Notes under the pieces: model-generated
Databases searched by the model: none
Seen by the model: only the letters and a program-made list of their open reading frames with translations
What the model was told of the DNA's origin: nothing
Translations under genes and position numbers: made by a program
Part shown: piece by piece, positions 53,382-61,944 of the stretch
Position numbering within the stretch: the first letter of the stretch is position 1
Layout: every line of letters starts with the position of its first letter
Assembly (NCBI RefSeq): GCF_013376045.1
Contig: NZ_JABMJG010000006.1
Coordinates: 62,001-126,000 of the forward strand
DNA length: 64,000 nt
Reading direction: 5' to 3'
Source: Variovorax sp. SG517
GTDB taxonomy: Bacteria > Pseudomonadota > Gammaproteobacteria > Burkholderiales > Burkholderiaceae_C

Positions 53382-54116
53382 TCAAGCGACGTTCTGCAAG
53401 GCGAACTCGTTGACGTGGCCCGAGGGGAGCGCGGCCATGCCGGGGTCCCGCGGCAGTTCGACCCGGAACCAGCGCTTGAGGACGTCCGCGATCAGGTCGT
53501 AGCACGCGCCGAAGCGGATCACCTGCATCGTCTGGAAATTGATCAGCGTGCCGGAGCGGCCGTACATGTGATAGCGGCAAAGGCCGTGATCGATCTTGAT
53601 GTCGGCGATCTCGTGCAGCTCGGGCTGGACGTCCTCCAGCCTGAACCGCGATCCGGTCCCCGAGATGTTGGCCGACGAGCCGAACAGCGGCACCAGCTCA
53701 TCGCGCGAGAGCCGCGTCAGCTCCCTGTGCAGCGGGCCTGCGTTGAGCAGGTTGCCGATCGTGCCTCCGGCCGAGGAGGCTTTCAAGGCATCGTCGCCCA
53801 GCTTCAAGAGCAACGGATGGCCTGCCCGGAATGGTCCGATCACGCCGAGCGGCAGGTCGTAGTCGAGGACGATCGCCTCGACCATCTCCTGCTCGCGCTT
53901 GCCGAGGGTCATCATGTCGCGCTGCGTCTCCAGGTCCGCGGCCATGGCGTTGCGCTTGTGGCCGCCGCGCTGCTTGGTGTCGAAGATCTTCCTGAGCGGC
54001 TCCATCGAGGCGCCGCACATGGCGTAGCCGGTGTGCTGCGGCACGAGCGCGATACCGCCGTTCTTGACGACGTCGATGATGCGGCGGGCGTCGCCCGCGA
54101 TGTCGAGGGTGGGCAT
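53382..54116 (-). CDS. YrdC/Sua5-like domain protein
   Basis: 244 residues. The YrdC-like fold is seen in GGIALVPQHTGYAMCGASME, TKQRGGHKRNAMAADLETQR, and LFGSSANISGTG. The bona fide TsaC/Sua5 makes threonylcarbamoyl-AMP for tRNA; a core SxxN motif (SSANISG) is present here, but the usual first motif (TETVYGLG-like) reads QHTGYAMCG. Its placement between a receptor and hydratase genes is odd and suggests a catabolic paralogue. Function unknown. Confidence 0.8.
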   Translation of the reverse strand: MPTLDIAGDARRIIDVVKNGGIALVPQHTGYAMCGASMEPLRKIFDTKQRGGHKRNAMAADLETQRDMMTLGKREQEMVEAIVLDYDLPLGVIGPFRAGHPLLLKLGDDALKASSAGGTIGNLLNAGPLHRELTRLSRDELVPLFGSSANISGTGSRFRLEDVQPELHEIADIKIDHGLCRYHMYGRSGTLINFQTMQVIRFGACYDLIADVLKRWFRVELPRDPGMAALPSGHVNEFALQNVA

Positions 54117-54160
54117 GCAAGTCTCCTGAGAGTTGGTGGAAGTTGTCGAAGGCATGAAAC

Positions 54161-54778
54161 CTAGGCGCGCACCGAATTCCAGGCCCAGGCGCGCCGAACG
54201 CGATCCTTGTCCTGCCATGCGCGAATCAGCGCGTCGTCGCGCAGCGTGAGGCCGATGGCATCCAGGCCGCCGAGGAGCGCTTCGCGCCGGGTCGCGTCGA
54301 TGGCGAACGGCTGAGGATCGCCGCCGCTGCACTGGATGGTCTGCGTGCGGAGATCGACCGTCAGCACGGAACCGTCCGCACACCGGCATGCGAGTGCTTC
54401 GATGCGGTCCAAGGGCAGCCGGATCGGCAGCATGCCGTTCTGGAAGCAGTTGGCATAGAAGATGTCGCCGTAGCTCGGTGCGATGACGGCGCGGATTCCC
54501 AGGCACATCAAGGCCCACACGGCGCCTTCGCGCGACGATCCGCAGCCGAAGTTGTCGCCTGCCAGCAGGAACGGCGCGTTGCGGAAGCGCTCGGCATTCA
54601 GGATGCACGCCGGATCGGCGCTGCCGTCGGGCAGATAGCGCAGCGATTCGAACGCGAACGGGCCGAGCTGGTCTTTCGGCAGGCTGGTGAGGCGCTCGAT
54701 CCGCACGATGACGTCGGTGTCGACGTTCGCGCGCATGAAGGGAATGGCTGCGCCGCTGACGATCGTGAAGGGTTGCAT
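54161..54778 (-). CDS. LeuD-like aconitase-family hydratase small subunit
   Basis: 205 residues. Aconitase swivel domain: FMRANVDTDVIVRIERL, FLLAGDNFGCGSSREGAVWA (the GCGSSRE motif), and APSYGDIFYANCFQNG. It pairs with the large subunit encoded just upstream (16 bp gap). Resembles 3-isopropylmalate dehydratase and dimethylmaleate hydratase (DmdB) small subunits; context favours the latter kind of reaction. Confidence 0.9.
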   Translation of the reverse strand: MQPFTIVSGAAIPFMRANVDTDVIVRIERLTSLPKDQLGPFAFESLRYLPDGSADPACILNAERFRNAPFLLAGDNFGCGSSREGAVWALMCLGIRAVIAPSYGDIFYANCFQNGMLPIRLPLDRIEALACRCADGSVLTVDLRTQTIQCSGGDPQPFAIDATRREALLGGLDAIGLTLRDDALIRAWQDKDRVRRAWAWNSVRA

Positions 54779-54793
54779 GGCTGGGTGCTCCGG

Positions 54794-56194
54794 TCAGGCA
54801 AGGGCTCGCACGTCGCTCAGGCGGCCCGTCAGGGCCGCCGCCACCGCCATCGCGGGGCTGGCCAGGTGTGTGCGCGCCTGCGGGCCCTGGCGACCGACGA
54901 AGTTGCGGTTCGACGTCGAGACGCAACGCGCCATGGGCGGCACCTGCTCGCCGTTGGCAGCGACGCACATGCCGCAACCGGGTTCACGCCACTCGAAGCC
55001 GGCTGTGACAAAGACCTGGTGCAGCCCCTCGGCTTCCGCAGCGCGCTTGACGTCCTCCGAACCGGGAACCACCCACGCACGCACGTGAGGCGCAATGCGG
55101 CGGCCGCGGGCCACGTCGGCCGCCGCGCGCAGGTCGGAGAGGCGGGCGTTCGTGCACGAGCCGATGAACACCCAGTCGATCGGTGTGCCGGCGATGGGCG
55201 CGCCGGCCTCCAGGCCCATGTAGTCGAGCGCCTGCGACGTCGCATCAGCGCCGGCGCCAGCCGCAATGCGCGGCGCGGGAATCCGCGCGTCGATCGCGAT
55301 CGCCTGCTCCGGGCTCGTTCCCCAGGTGACCGTGGGCACGACCTCGCGCGCATCGATGAACTCCTCGCGGTCGAAGACCGCGTCGGCATCGGTCTTCAGC
55401 TCCCGCCACGCAGCCACCGCTGCGTCGAAGTCGGCGCCCTTCGGGGCGAATCGGCGGCCCTTCACATAGTCGATCGTCCGATCGTCCGGGGCGATCACGC
55501 CGGAACGGGCGCCAAGCTCCACCGTGAGGTTGCACAAGGTCAGCCTCGCCTCGACATCGAGTGACTCGATCGTGGAGCCCGCGTACTCGACGGCATGGCC
55601 CACGCCCGCATTGGCGCCCAGCCTGGCGATCATGTGCAGCGCCAGGTCCTTGGCAGTAACGCCGAAGCCCAGGGCGCCTTCGCACCGGATGCGCATGTGC
55701 CTGGGCCGCTGCAGGCGCAAGGTCTGGGTCGCGAGCGCATGCGTGCTCTCGCTTGAGCCGACACCGAGTGCCAGCGCGCCGAGCGCTCCGTTCGTGCAGG
55801 TGTGGCTGTCGCCGCAGATCATGGTCAGGCCCGGCAGCACGATGCCCTGCTCCGGTCCCATCACGTGCACGATGCCCTGCCCCCGCTCGCCGAGGTCGAA
55901 GAGCCGGATGCCGAACCGCTGCGCGCCTTGCCTGAGCGCCGACCACAGCTTGCTGCCCGCGAGGTAAGTCGTGCCATCGCGGCCCGGCCGGGTGGAAACG
56001 GCATGGTCGGGCGTCGCGAACACGAGATCGCTGTCGTGCACGGCGAGTCCGCGTTCGGCCATGTCCGCGAGCGAGGCCGAGCCAGACAGGTCGTGCAGCA
56101 GGTGCCGATCGATGTGCAGCAGCGCCCACCCGTCCCCGAGATCGCGCACGACGTGCGCGTCCCAGATCTTGTCGAAAAGAGTCCGCCCGGCCAT
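54794..56194 (-). CDS. LeuC-like aconitase-family hydratase large subunit
   Basis: 466 residues. The three cysteines of the [4Fe-4S] cluster are in ICGDSHTCTNGALGALALGV, VFIGSCTNARLSDL, and EPGCGMCVAANGEQ. The ATG at 56194 overlaps the lyase stop (TGATG); GTG at 56197 would be an alternative. Expected to hydrate or isomerise a C5-C6 maleate-type acid to the malate form. Resembles LeuC and DmdA. Confidence 0.92.
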   Translation of the reverse strand: MAGRTLFDKIWDAHVVRDLGDGWALLHIDRHLLHDLSGSASLADMAERGLAVHDSDLVFATPDHAVSTRPGRDGTTYLAGSKLWSALRQGAQRFGIRLFDLGERGQGIVHVMGPEQGIVLPGLTMICGDSHTCTNGALGALALGVGSSESTHALATQTLRLQRPRHMRIRCEGALGFGVTAKDLALHMIARLGANAGVGHAVEYAGSTIESLDVEARLTLCNLTVELGARSGVIAPDDRTIDYVKGRRFAPKGADFDAAVAAWRELKTDADAVFDREEFIDAREVVPTVTWGTSPEQAIAIDARIPAPRIAAGAGADATSQALDYMGLEAGAPIAGTPIDWVFIGSCTNARLSDLRAAADVARGRRIAPHVRAWVVPGSEDVKRAAEAEGLHQVFVTAGFEWREPGCGMCVAANGEQVPPMARCVSTSNRNFVGRQGPQARTHLASPAMAVAAALTGRLSDVRALA

Positions 56195-57126
56195 CACGCG
56201 GGGCCTCCGGCGCGGCCGAGCACGCCCACCGCGGGCGCGGCAGGATCGATCGCGCCCGCGCCGGCATTGAAGCGACGTCGCAAGGCATCCCAGTCGTCCG
56301 CGCCGAAGCGCCGGAACGTCTCTGCCACGACGGCAGCGACCGGCGGTACGACACGCGCAGACCTGAGTACAGCAAGTGCAGCGTCCCCGGCCTCGATGGC
56401 GGCGCTCAGCAGCAGGCCGGGCACGATCGCGAGCTTGTAGCCCATCGATTCGGCAACCGACACGTCGAGCACCGGCGTGCGCCCGCCGCCGACGATGTTG
56501 AGCAGGCAGGCACCGCGCACCCGTCGCGGCACCAGCTCGACCTCCTCCCTCGTCTGCGGGGCTTCGACGAATGCAATGTCGGCGCCGACGTCGATGGCTG
56601 CATTCGCGCGGTCGATGGCTTCGTCCAGGCCCAGCATGGCACGCGCATCGGTACGGGCAATGATCAGGAATTCGTTGGAACGCCGCGCCTCGACGGCGGC
56701 GCGGATCTTCGAGACGAACTCGTCGCGCGTGACCACCTCCTTGCCTTCGAGGTGGCCGCAGCGCTTGGGCGACACCTGGTCTTCAATGTGGATCGCCGCG
56801 ACGCCCCGCGACTCGTACTCGCGCACGGTGCGCGTGATGTTCAGTTCATTGCCATAGCCCGTGTCGGCATCGGCGATCACCGGCACATCGACCGACCGCG
56901 CCATCACGCCGGCGTTGTCGGCCATCTCCGTTTGCGTCAACAGGCCGAAGTCGGGAAAGCCGCGGGCCATCGCCGTACCTGCCCCCGTCATGTAGACGGC
57001 AGGGAACCCGGCCTGGGCAACCAGCCTGGCTCCGATGCCGTCATAGGCGCCGGGCGCCACGACCATGCCCGGCAGAGAGATCAAGTCCCTCAGCGGCCGT
57101 CGACGCTTGGAAAGAAGATTTGTCAT
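56194..57126 (-). CDS. PEP-mutase/isocitrate lyase-family C-C lyase
   Basis: 310 residues. TIM barrel with ADADTGYGN (metal site), IHIEDQVSPKRCGHLEGKEV (the K(K/R)CGH loop with catalytic cysteine), and ARTDARAMLGLDEAI. Family members cleave 2-methylisocitrate, oxaloacetate or 2,3-dimethylmalate. With an aconitase-like pair next to it, a 2,3-dimethylmalate-lyase-like (pyruvate plus propionate) reaction is the best guess; methylisocitrate lyase is less likely without prpC/prpD. The start at 57126 lies within a palindrome. Confidence 0.9.
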   Translation of the reverse strand: MTNLLSKRRRPLRDLISLPGMVVAPGAYDGIGARLVAQAGFPAVYMTGAGTAMARGFPDFGLLTQTEMADNAGVMARSVDVPVIADADTGYGNELNITRTVREYESRGVAAIHIEDQVSPKRCGHLEGKEVVTRDEFVSKIRAAVEARRSNEFLIIARTDARAMLGLDEAIDRANAAIDVGADIAFVEAPQTREEVELVPRRVRGACLLNIVGGGRTPVLDVSVAESMGYKLAIVPGLLLSAAIEAGDAALAVLRSARVVPPVAAVVAETFRRFGADDWDALRRRFNAGAGAIDPAAPAVGVLGRAGGPA

Positions 57127-57137
57127 GATGTCATCAT
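57125..57137. promoter_or_regulatory. Palindrome at the lyase start (candidate GntR operator)
   Basis: ATGATG-T-CATCAT is a perfect 6-bp inverted repeat overlapping the lyase ATG. A -10-like TAGAAT lies upstream on the minus strand (near 57140). Placement at the promoter-start region suits a repressor such as the GntR protein. Confidence 0.4.
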
Positions 57138-57716
57138 ATTCTAATAACAACAGAACGTCGACAACAAGAACCTGACCCCAGGTGGTAACCCTCGGTAATT
57201 TTTTCTGACCTGCCGTGCTGCGGGGTCCTCACGCGAAGTGGAGGAGCGTTCATGCCGCCAAAGAGGGAGCTGCATGGCGCGCCCCGCCCTGGCATGTGGT
57301 TGATCGCCATGCTTGGCAAGCGCTTCGTCAGCGCTCATCTTCAAGACTCACAAGGTCTTCGGGCGCGGAGATTTGCCGTAGCGTCGACCGCGCAAGGGTT
57401 CACGACCACATTCCCGAAGCCGCCCTTGAGGCGGCTTTTTTATGAATGCCGGCCGAATTGGGTCATTGCAGGTCGACTGCAGATCCACGTGAAGGCGATT
57501 CACCGGATGCCCTCGTCCGATGTGTCGACTGGGCTCGACCCAGGCTGGGTGTTCGAGCCTTGAAGGTTCGCCGAAGTCCTATTGCTGATGCACCTCGGAG
57601 CCGGAGTGCTGCAGCCATGGTCCCGTCTTGCCCACTTCCCAAGGACTGCCGGCTCGGGCGGCCCTGCCCTGCCGAGGCCTGCCTTGCGAATTGACGTTTC
57701 GGGTAGATTGATCGGC
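57127..57716. other. Intergenic region with an orphan terminator
   Basis: About 590 bp without a credible gene on either strand. It holds the lyase promoter region at the left and the terminator listed below. A promoter-like TTGGCA (57313-57318), 17-bp spacer, CATCTT could feed a short rightward transcript. Confidence 0.4.
57417..57441 (+). terminator. Rho-independent terminator without a matching gene
   Basis: Perfect 8-bp stem, AAGCCGCC (57417-57424) and GGCGGCTT (57430-57437), 5-nt loop, followed by TTTTTT on the plus strand. No rightward gene ends before it, so it may end a short non-coding transcript of roughly 90-100 nt. Confidence 0.75.
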
Positions 57717-58130
57717 TCAATAGGCCTGCATCGACTGTCTCAAGTCAGCCGGTATCTCCATGGGCCTCATCGTCTCCATCGCGACGAAGACAAGCTTGAC
57801 CTCGACCTCCACCCTGGGCTGTTCGTCCTGCCCCTCGAAGTCCACCCGGAGGGCCAGAGAACTGCGGCCGGCAGCCACGACCTTCAACGAGGCGATCAGG
57901 ATCTCGCTCAATCGGCTCGGTGCCCTGAACTCGCAGTTGAGCTTCACCGTGGGAATCGCGATCCGGCGCACACGATGCAGGCAATCGAAATCGACGCCGA
58001 GCCCGTGCTTGAACCAGTGCTCAACAACGTCGTTGACCATCTCGGCGTAACGCGGATAGAACACGATCCCCGCGGGATCGCAGTGCTTGAATCCGATCTC
58101 CACATTCATTTGATGCCGACCCATATCCAT
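57717..58130 (-). CDS. Hotdog-fold acyl-CoA thioesterase (4HBT-like)
   Basis: 137 residues. The 4-hydroxybenzoyl-CoA thioesterase-type active region reads GFKHCDPAGIVFYPRYAEMV, with the aspartate of the HCDPAGxxxYP motif, then EHWFKHGLG. Hydrolyses an acyl-CoA, here perhaps the arylacetyl-CoA made by the oxidoreductase upstream. Start uncertain (ATG at 58130 or 58124; GTG at 58154 would overlap the previous gene). It lies 7 bp after the IorB-like gene. Confidence 0.86.
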   Translation of the reverse strand: MDMGRHQMNVEIGFKHCDPAGIVFYPRYAEMVNDVVEHWFKHGLGVDFDCLHRVRRIAIPTVKLNCEFRAPSRLSEILIASLKVVAAGRSSLALRVDFEGQDEQPRVEVEVKLVFVAMETMRPMEIPADLRQSMQAY

Positions 58131-58137
58131 CCATTCG

Positions 58138-59688
58138 TCAAGCTTGCAGAGCACTTGGAGAACCGCTGCGCGCAGGGGGCGAAGTGCGCAACGAAATGCC
58201 TCGCATCAGTTCCCCCAGCGCGGCGCCGCTTTCATCGGAAAGCGCAGCTTCCCGTAGTTGCCTGACCTTCGCTGCCGCACCCGATGCAGGCAGCTGCGCA
58301 AGGACGGACATGATGGTCCTGAAGTTGCGCATGCCCCGAGCATGGGTGTCGCTATAGCCCTTGATCAGGCGCTGGCACTCGGCGATCTCGCAGGCCAGAC
58401 CGTAGTCTTGATCGGACGCCTTTTGAACGTGACTCAGCCAGTCGGACATTTCGCTCATCTCGCGGCGATAGCGAAGAGAGTACTGTCGAATACTTCTGAA
58501 TCGCGAGACCCCGTACAGAAGAAAGAACCCGAGGAAGGAGGAACTGCGCACCACTCGACCATTCCTGGTGAATGGCCCCAGCAACGATCTCGCGATTCTG
58601 GACTGCGAGACAACCCGTCCAAGGGCGGGAGGGAGCGTGTCCGCTATTTCATCGAGCCTTGGATGGAAATAGTCGTTGATGCGCACGACCTGGTCCGGCG
58701 CCGCACCGATCTCCTGGCGGACCCGGTCGAACCTCGACGCGCGGATCTTCAATTCGGCCACTCTAGGAAGATCCTCGAACGTCATCCAGAGCGCGAGGTG
58801 GCGCGCCACTTCGTTCGTCAGCCTGAAGGTCCCGTCGCCTCGATCCCTTTCGAGCCGACGAACCTCGTCCATCTTGCGAAGGTAGAGATCGGCGTAGTCT
58901 CTGGATTGGTAGTCGGAGGTCTTCGCAATCCCCGCGTTCAACATCGCGTGGGTCGCCGCAGGATAGTCCCGCACCACGCGCGCGGCGAGATCCGCAAGTC
59001 GTGGGTCCATCTGACCGTGTGCGTTCAACCTCGCTTCCGAGGCAGTGGAATGCCCTTGCGTTCCTGCATCGAAGCCAGCAGCAAACGCCTTCAGGCTTGC
59101 AGCGACGCCCACGCCTCCTTCCCGGATGGCTTCCTCGCACAGCTCGCGGGGCAAGCTTTGAAGACCGGCGGCCGCCAGCGCGCCGAACAGGCTTGCGCTG
59201 ATGACGCTGCCCGCTTTCTCGGCAAGCTCGGAAAAATCGTGCAGCACGAGCTGGCGAGAAGCCCCCTCGCATCGGGTGCGGAAGGCGGCCGAGTCCATGC
59301 GGCCGTCGCCCATCGCCATCTTCTCCTGCAGGGCGTAGACACGGTGGGACGATGCGATCAGGAGCGTCCGGTCGGGTGTCACCAGGCCGCGCTGTACCGC
59401 ACGTGCCGCCTCCATGAGCTCGGAGGCAATCACCACGTCGACGTCCCCCGGAGTGGGCATCAGCGCAAGGATCGGCGCCTCCACGGTGCCGCGGACGACG
59501 GGAAAGATTTCCACGTAGTAGATCGTCGCACCGGTGCGTTGCGCGACACCGGGCACCGACGTCGATTGCGCATGGAAGCCCTGGCGTTCCGCCGCCTGGA
59601 CGATCCAGTCGGCAAGAACGCCACCGCCTTCGCCGCCCATCGCCAGGATGGCAATCTTCAGAGGCCGCATGCGTGCTTCAGGCTGCAT
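58138..59688 (-). CDS. Indolepyruvate oxidoreductase beta-like subunit (DUF6537-type tail)
   Basis: 516 residues. The N-terminal pyruvate ferredoxin oxidoreductase gamma-like domain shows ILAMGGEGGGVLADWIVQA, SVPGVAQRTGATIYYVEIFP, and SELMEAARAVQRGL. The C-terminal half (about 230-516) is a long tail of the type found in the fused indolepyruvate oxidoreductases of proteobacteria. Start chosen at 59688, overlapping the alpha-subunit stop by 11 bp; an ATG at 59670 is possible. Works with the alpha subunit on an arylpyruvate. Confidence 0.88.
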   Translation of the reverse strand: MQPEARMRPLKIAILAMGGEGGGVLADWIVQAAERQGFHAQSTSVPGVAQRTGATIYYVEIFPVVRGTVEAPILALMPTPGDVDVVIASELMEAARAVQRGLVTPDRTLLIASSHRVYALQEKMAMGDGRMDSAAFRTRCEGASRQLVLHDFSELAEKAGSVISASLFGALAAAGLQSLPRELCEEAIREGGVGVAASLKAFAAGFDAGTQGHSTASEARLNAHGQMDPRLADLAARVVRDYPAATHAMLNAGIAKTSDYQSRDYADLYLRKMDEVRRLERDRGDGTFRLTNEVARHLALWMTFEDLPRVAELKIRASRFDRVRQEIGAAPDQVVRINDYFHPRLDEIADTLPPALGRVVSQSRIARSLLGPFTRNGRVVRSSSFLGFFLLYGVSRFRSIRQYSLRYRREMSEMSDWLSHVQKASDQDYGLACEIAECQRLIKGYSDTHARGMRNFRTIMSVLAQLPASGAAAKVRQLREAALSDESGAALGELMRGISLRTSPPARSGSPSALQA

Positions 59689-61864
59689 ATCGAATCTCAC
59701 GAGCGGCGAGGCGGCGCTGGACGGAGCCGATGATGGCATTCGCCATTCGGTTGCTCAGTCTCTCGAACCAGCCCGCATTGCGCACCCACTGGATGCGGTA
59801 GAAGGATGGGCACAGCACCGCTGCATGGGAAACCTCCCCGCAATGCCCGCATGCGACGCAGCTGGACTCGACCGTGGCGACGGGATCGCGCCGCAGCGGA
59901 TCCGGGTTGTCCTTGATGGTCAGCGAGGGGCACCCCGACAACCTGATGCACGAATGGTCCCCGGTGCACGTCTGCGCATCGACGCCGAACTTCTCCACCA
60001 CCACGCGTTCGCCGGCCTTCAGGCGCTGTCGAACCTGGGGTTTGGTGCGGCGCTGCTTGTTGAGCATGCACTCCGATTGCGCCACCACGACCTTCGGACC
60101 CGACTCCTTCGAAGTCAGCGCTTCGAGCAACGCCTGCTTCATTGCCTTCAGGTCGTAGGTGCGAGAGACGGAACGAATCCATTTGACTCCGATGCCGCGG
60201 ACTGCCTGTGCAATCGGCAGTGAGGCCGTCCTGGTCGGCCCGGCGCCTCGGGAAGACAAGATGTCCTGCCCTCCGGTGGCCGCCGAATAGCCGTTGTCGA
60301 CGAGCACGATGACGTTGTCGCTCTGGTTGAAGACCGCATTTCCAATGCCGGAAGTCAGGCCGTTGTGCCAGAAGCCGCCGTCGCCCATGATGCTCACGCT
60401 GCGCCTGTCCGCATCAGCGACATTCAAAGCTGCGGCACCCGCAGCGCCGAGACCGTAGCCCATGGAAGTGGCACCGATATCGAAAGGGGCGAGCGCGGCG
60501 AACTGGTGGCAACCGATGTCGGCGCTGATGTGGTGCTTGCCCGTCTCCTTCTCCACCATCTTCAGCGCGGTGAAGACGGGCCTCTCCGGACATCCCGTGC
60601 AGAACGAAGGCGGCCTGGGAAGGACGGGACCGCCATCGTCGAGCGCGACGCCGGGCATGGAAGGAACAATCGGAGTGACCTTTGGCGCGAGCATCTTCCT
60701 GACGCCCTCAGGAATTCTTTCTTGCTCGAGCATCGACGGCGCGTACTTCTGAAGGAACCGTCGCAGGCCCTTGAGCAATACCAGCGTCGTGTACTCGCCA
60801 GCCCTTGGCAGCATGTCCTTTCCGTGAACCCGCGTGGTCAACGCCATCCGGTTCACCGTGGTGTGCAGGATCTGCTCGATGAACTCCGGCTGGCCTTCCT
60901 CGAGCATCAGGACTGCGTCCTTGCCTGCAAAGAATTCCTCGACTTCAGAATCCACGACCGGATAGACCACATTCATCACATAGACGGGGAGCGCCGTAGC
61001 GCCATAAGTGTCTGCCAGCCCCAGCAGTTCCAGGGCACGCATCAGCGAGTTGTACAGCCCCCCTTGAACCACCAGCCCGATGTGGAGGTTCTCGCCCCGG
61101 AAGACTTCATTGAGCCCGTGCTCCTTGATGAAGGCCTGCGCGGCGGGCCAGCGATCGGCGATCTTCTCGTGTTCGTGCACGAACGTCGCCGGGGCGAGCG
61201 CCATGCGATCGATGTCACGACGCGGCTCGTCGAGAGCGTCCCTTACGGTGAAGGACGGTCTGCGGTTCTCCGAAGCGACGAAGCGTCCATGGGAGTGGCA
61301 CGCACGCACACGCATCGTCAGCATGGCCGGCGTTCTGCTGGCTTCCGAGAGCTCGAAAGCCTTCTCGACCGAGCGAACCAGCGACGCATGGTCGGGGCGT
61401 GGGTCGAGCAGCCACATCTGCGACTTCATCGCGAACGCGTAGGAGCGTTCCTGAATGATGCTCGAACCCTCTCCGTAGTCCTCGCCGAGAATGACCAGGA
61501 CGCCTCCCGTCACACCGCCGGAAGCGAGATTGGAAAGCGCATCCGATGCGACGTTGGTTCCAACGGTCGATTTGAACGTGATGGCGCCGCGCAGCGGATA
61601 GTGGACGGAAGCCCCCAGCATCGCCGCAGCGGTGGCCTCGCTCGCACTGCTGTCGAAGTGGACGCCGAGTTCCTCCAGGGTCTCGCTCGCGTCCGCGAGG
61701 ACGTCCATGAGATGGGACACCGGAGAACCCTGATAGCCCCCGACATACGCCACACCGGACTGCAACAGCGCCTTGGTGACCGCGAGGATGCCTTCGCCCT
61801 CGAATTCCTCACCGGGTGCGATTTTCAGTTTCTGGACTTCGTGTTTGAAAGAACGTTCTGCCAT
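59678..61864 (-). CDS. Indolepyruvate:ferredoxin oxidoreductase alpha-like subunit
   Basis: 728 residues. Pyrimidine-binding domain (SGVAYVGGYQGSPVSHLMDV) is followed by TPP-binding SIMGDGGFWHNGLTSG. A C-terminal ferredoxin-type segment has CTGDHSCIRLSGCPSLTIKD and CVACGHCGEVSHAAVLCPS for two [4Fe-4S] clusters. Oxidatively decarboxylates aryl 2-oxo acids to aryl-acyl-CoA, reducing ferredoxin. Large, well conserved and in one chain; resembles IorA. Confidence 0.92.
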   Translation of the reverse strand: MAERSFKHEVQKLKIAPGEEFEGEGILAVTKALLQSGVAYVGGYQGSPVSHLMDVLADASETLEELGVHFDSSASEATAAAMLGASVHYPLRGAITFKSTVGTNVASDALSNLASGGVTGGVLVILGEDYGEGSSIIQERSYAFAMKSQMWLLDPRPDHASLVRSVEKAFELSEASRTPAMLTMRVRACHSHGRFVASENRRPSFTVRDALDEPRRDIDRMALAPATFVHEHEKIADRWPAAQAFIKEHGLNEVFRGENLHIGLVVQGGLYNSLMRALELLGLADTYGATALPVYVMNVVYPVVDSEVEEFFAGKDAVLMLEEGQPEFIEQILHTTVNRMALTTRVHGKDMLPRAGEYTTLVLLKGLRRFLQKYAPSMLEQERIPEGVRKMLAPKVTPIVPSMPGVALDDGGPVLPRPPSFCTGCPERPVFTALKMVEKETGKHHISADIGCHQFAALAPFDIGATSMGYGLGAAGAAALNVADADRRSVSIMGDGGFWHNGLTSGIGNAVFNQSDNVIVLVDNGYSAATGGQDILSSRGAGPTRTASLPIAQAVRGIGVKWIRSVSRTYDLKAMKQALLEALTSKESGPKVVVAQSECMLNKQRRTKPQVRQRLKAGERVVVEKFGVDAQTCTGDHSCIRLSGCPSLTIKDNPDPLRRDPVATVESSCVACGHCGEVSHAAVLCPSFYRIQWVRNAGWFERLSNRMANAIIGSVQRRLAAREIRYAA

Positions 61865-61944
61865 GGAGATTCTCGGATGTCAGGATGGAATGGGTAGAAC
61901 AAGAGTGCAGGTTCAGTTGCCCGGCCCTTCAGTCCGGGCGACTC

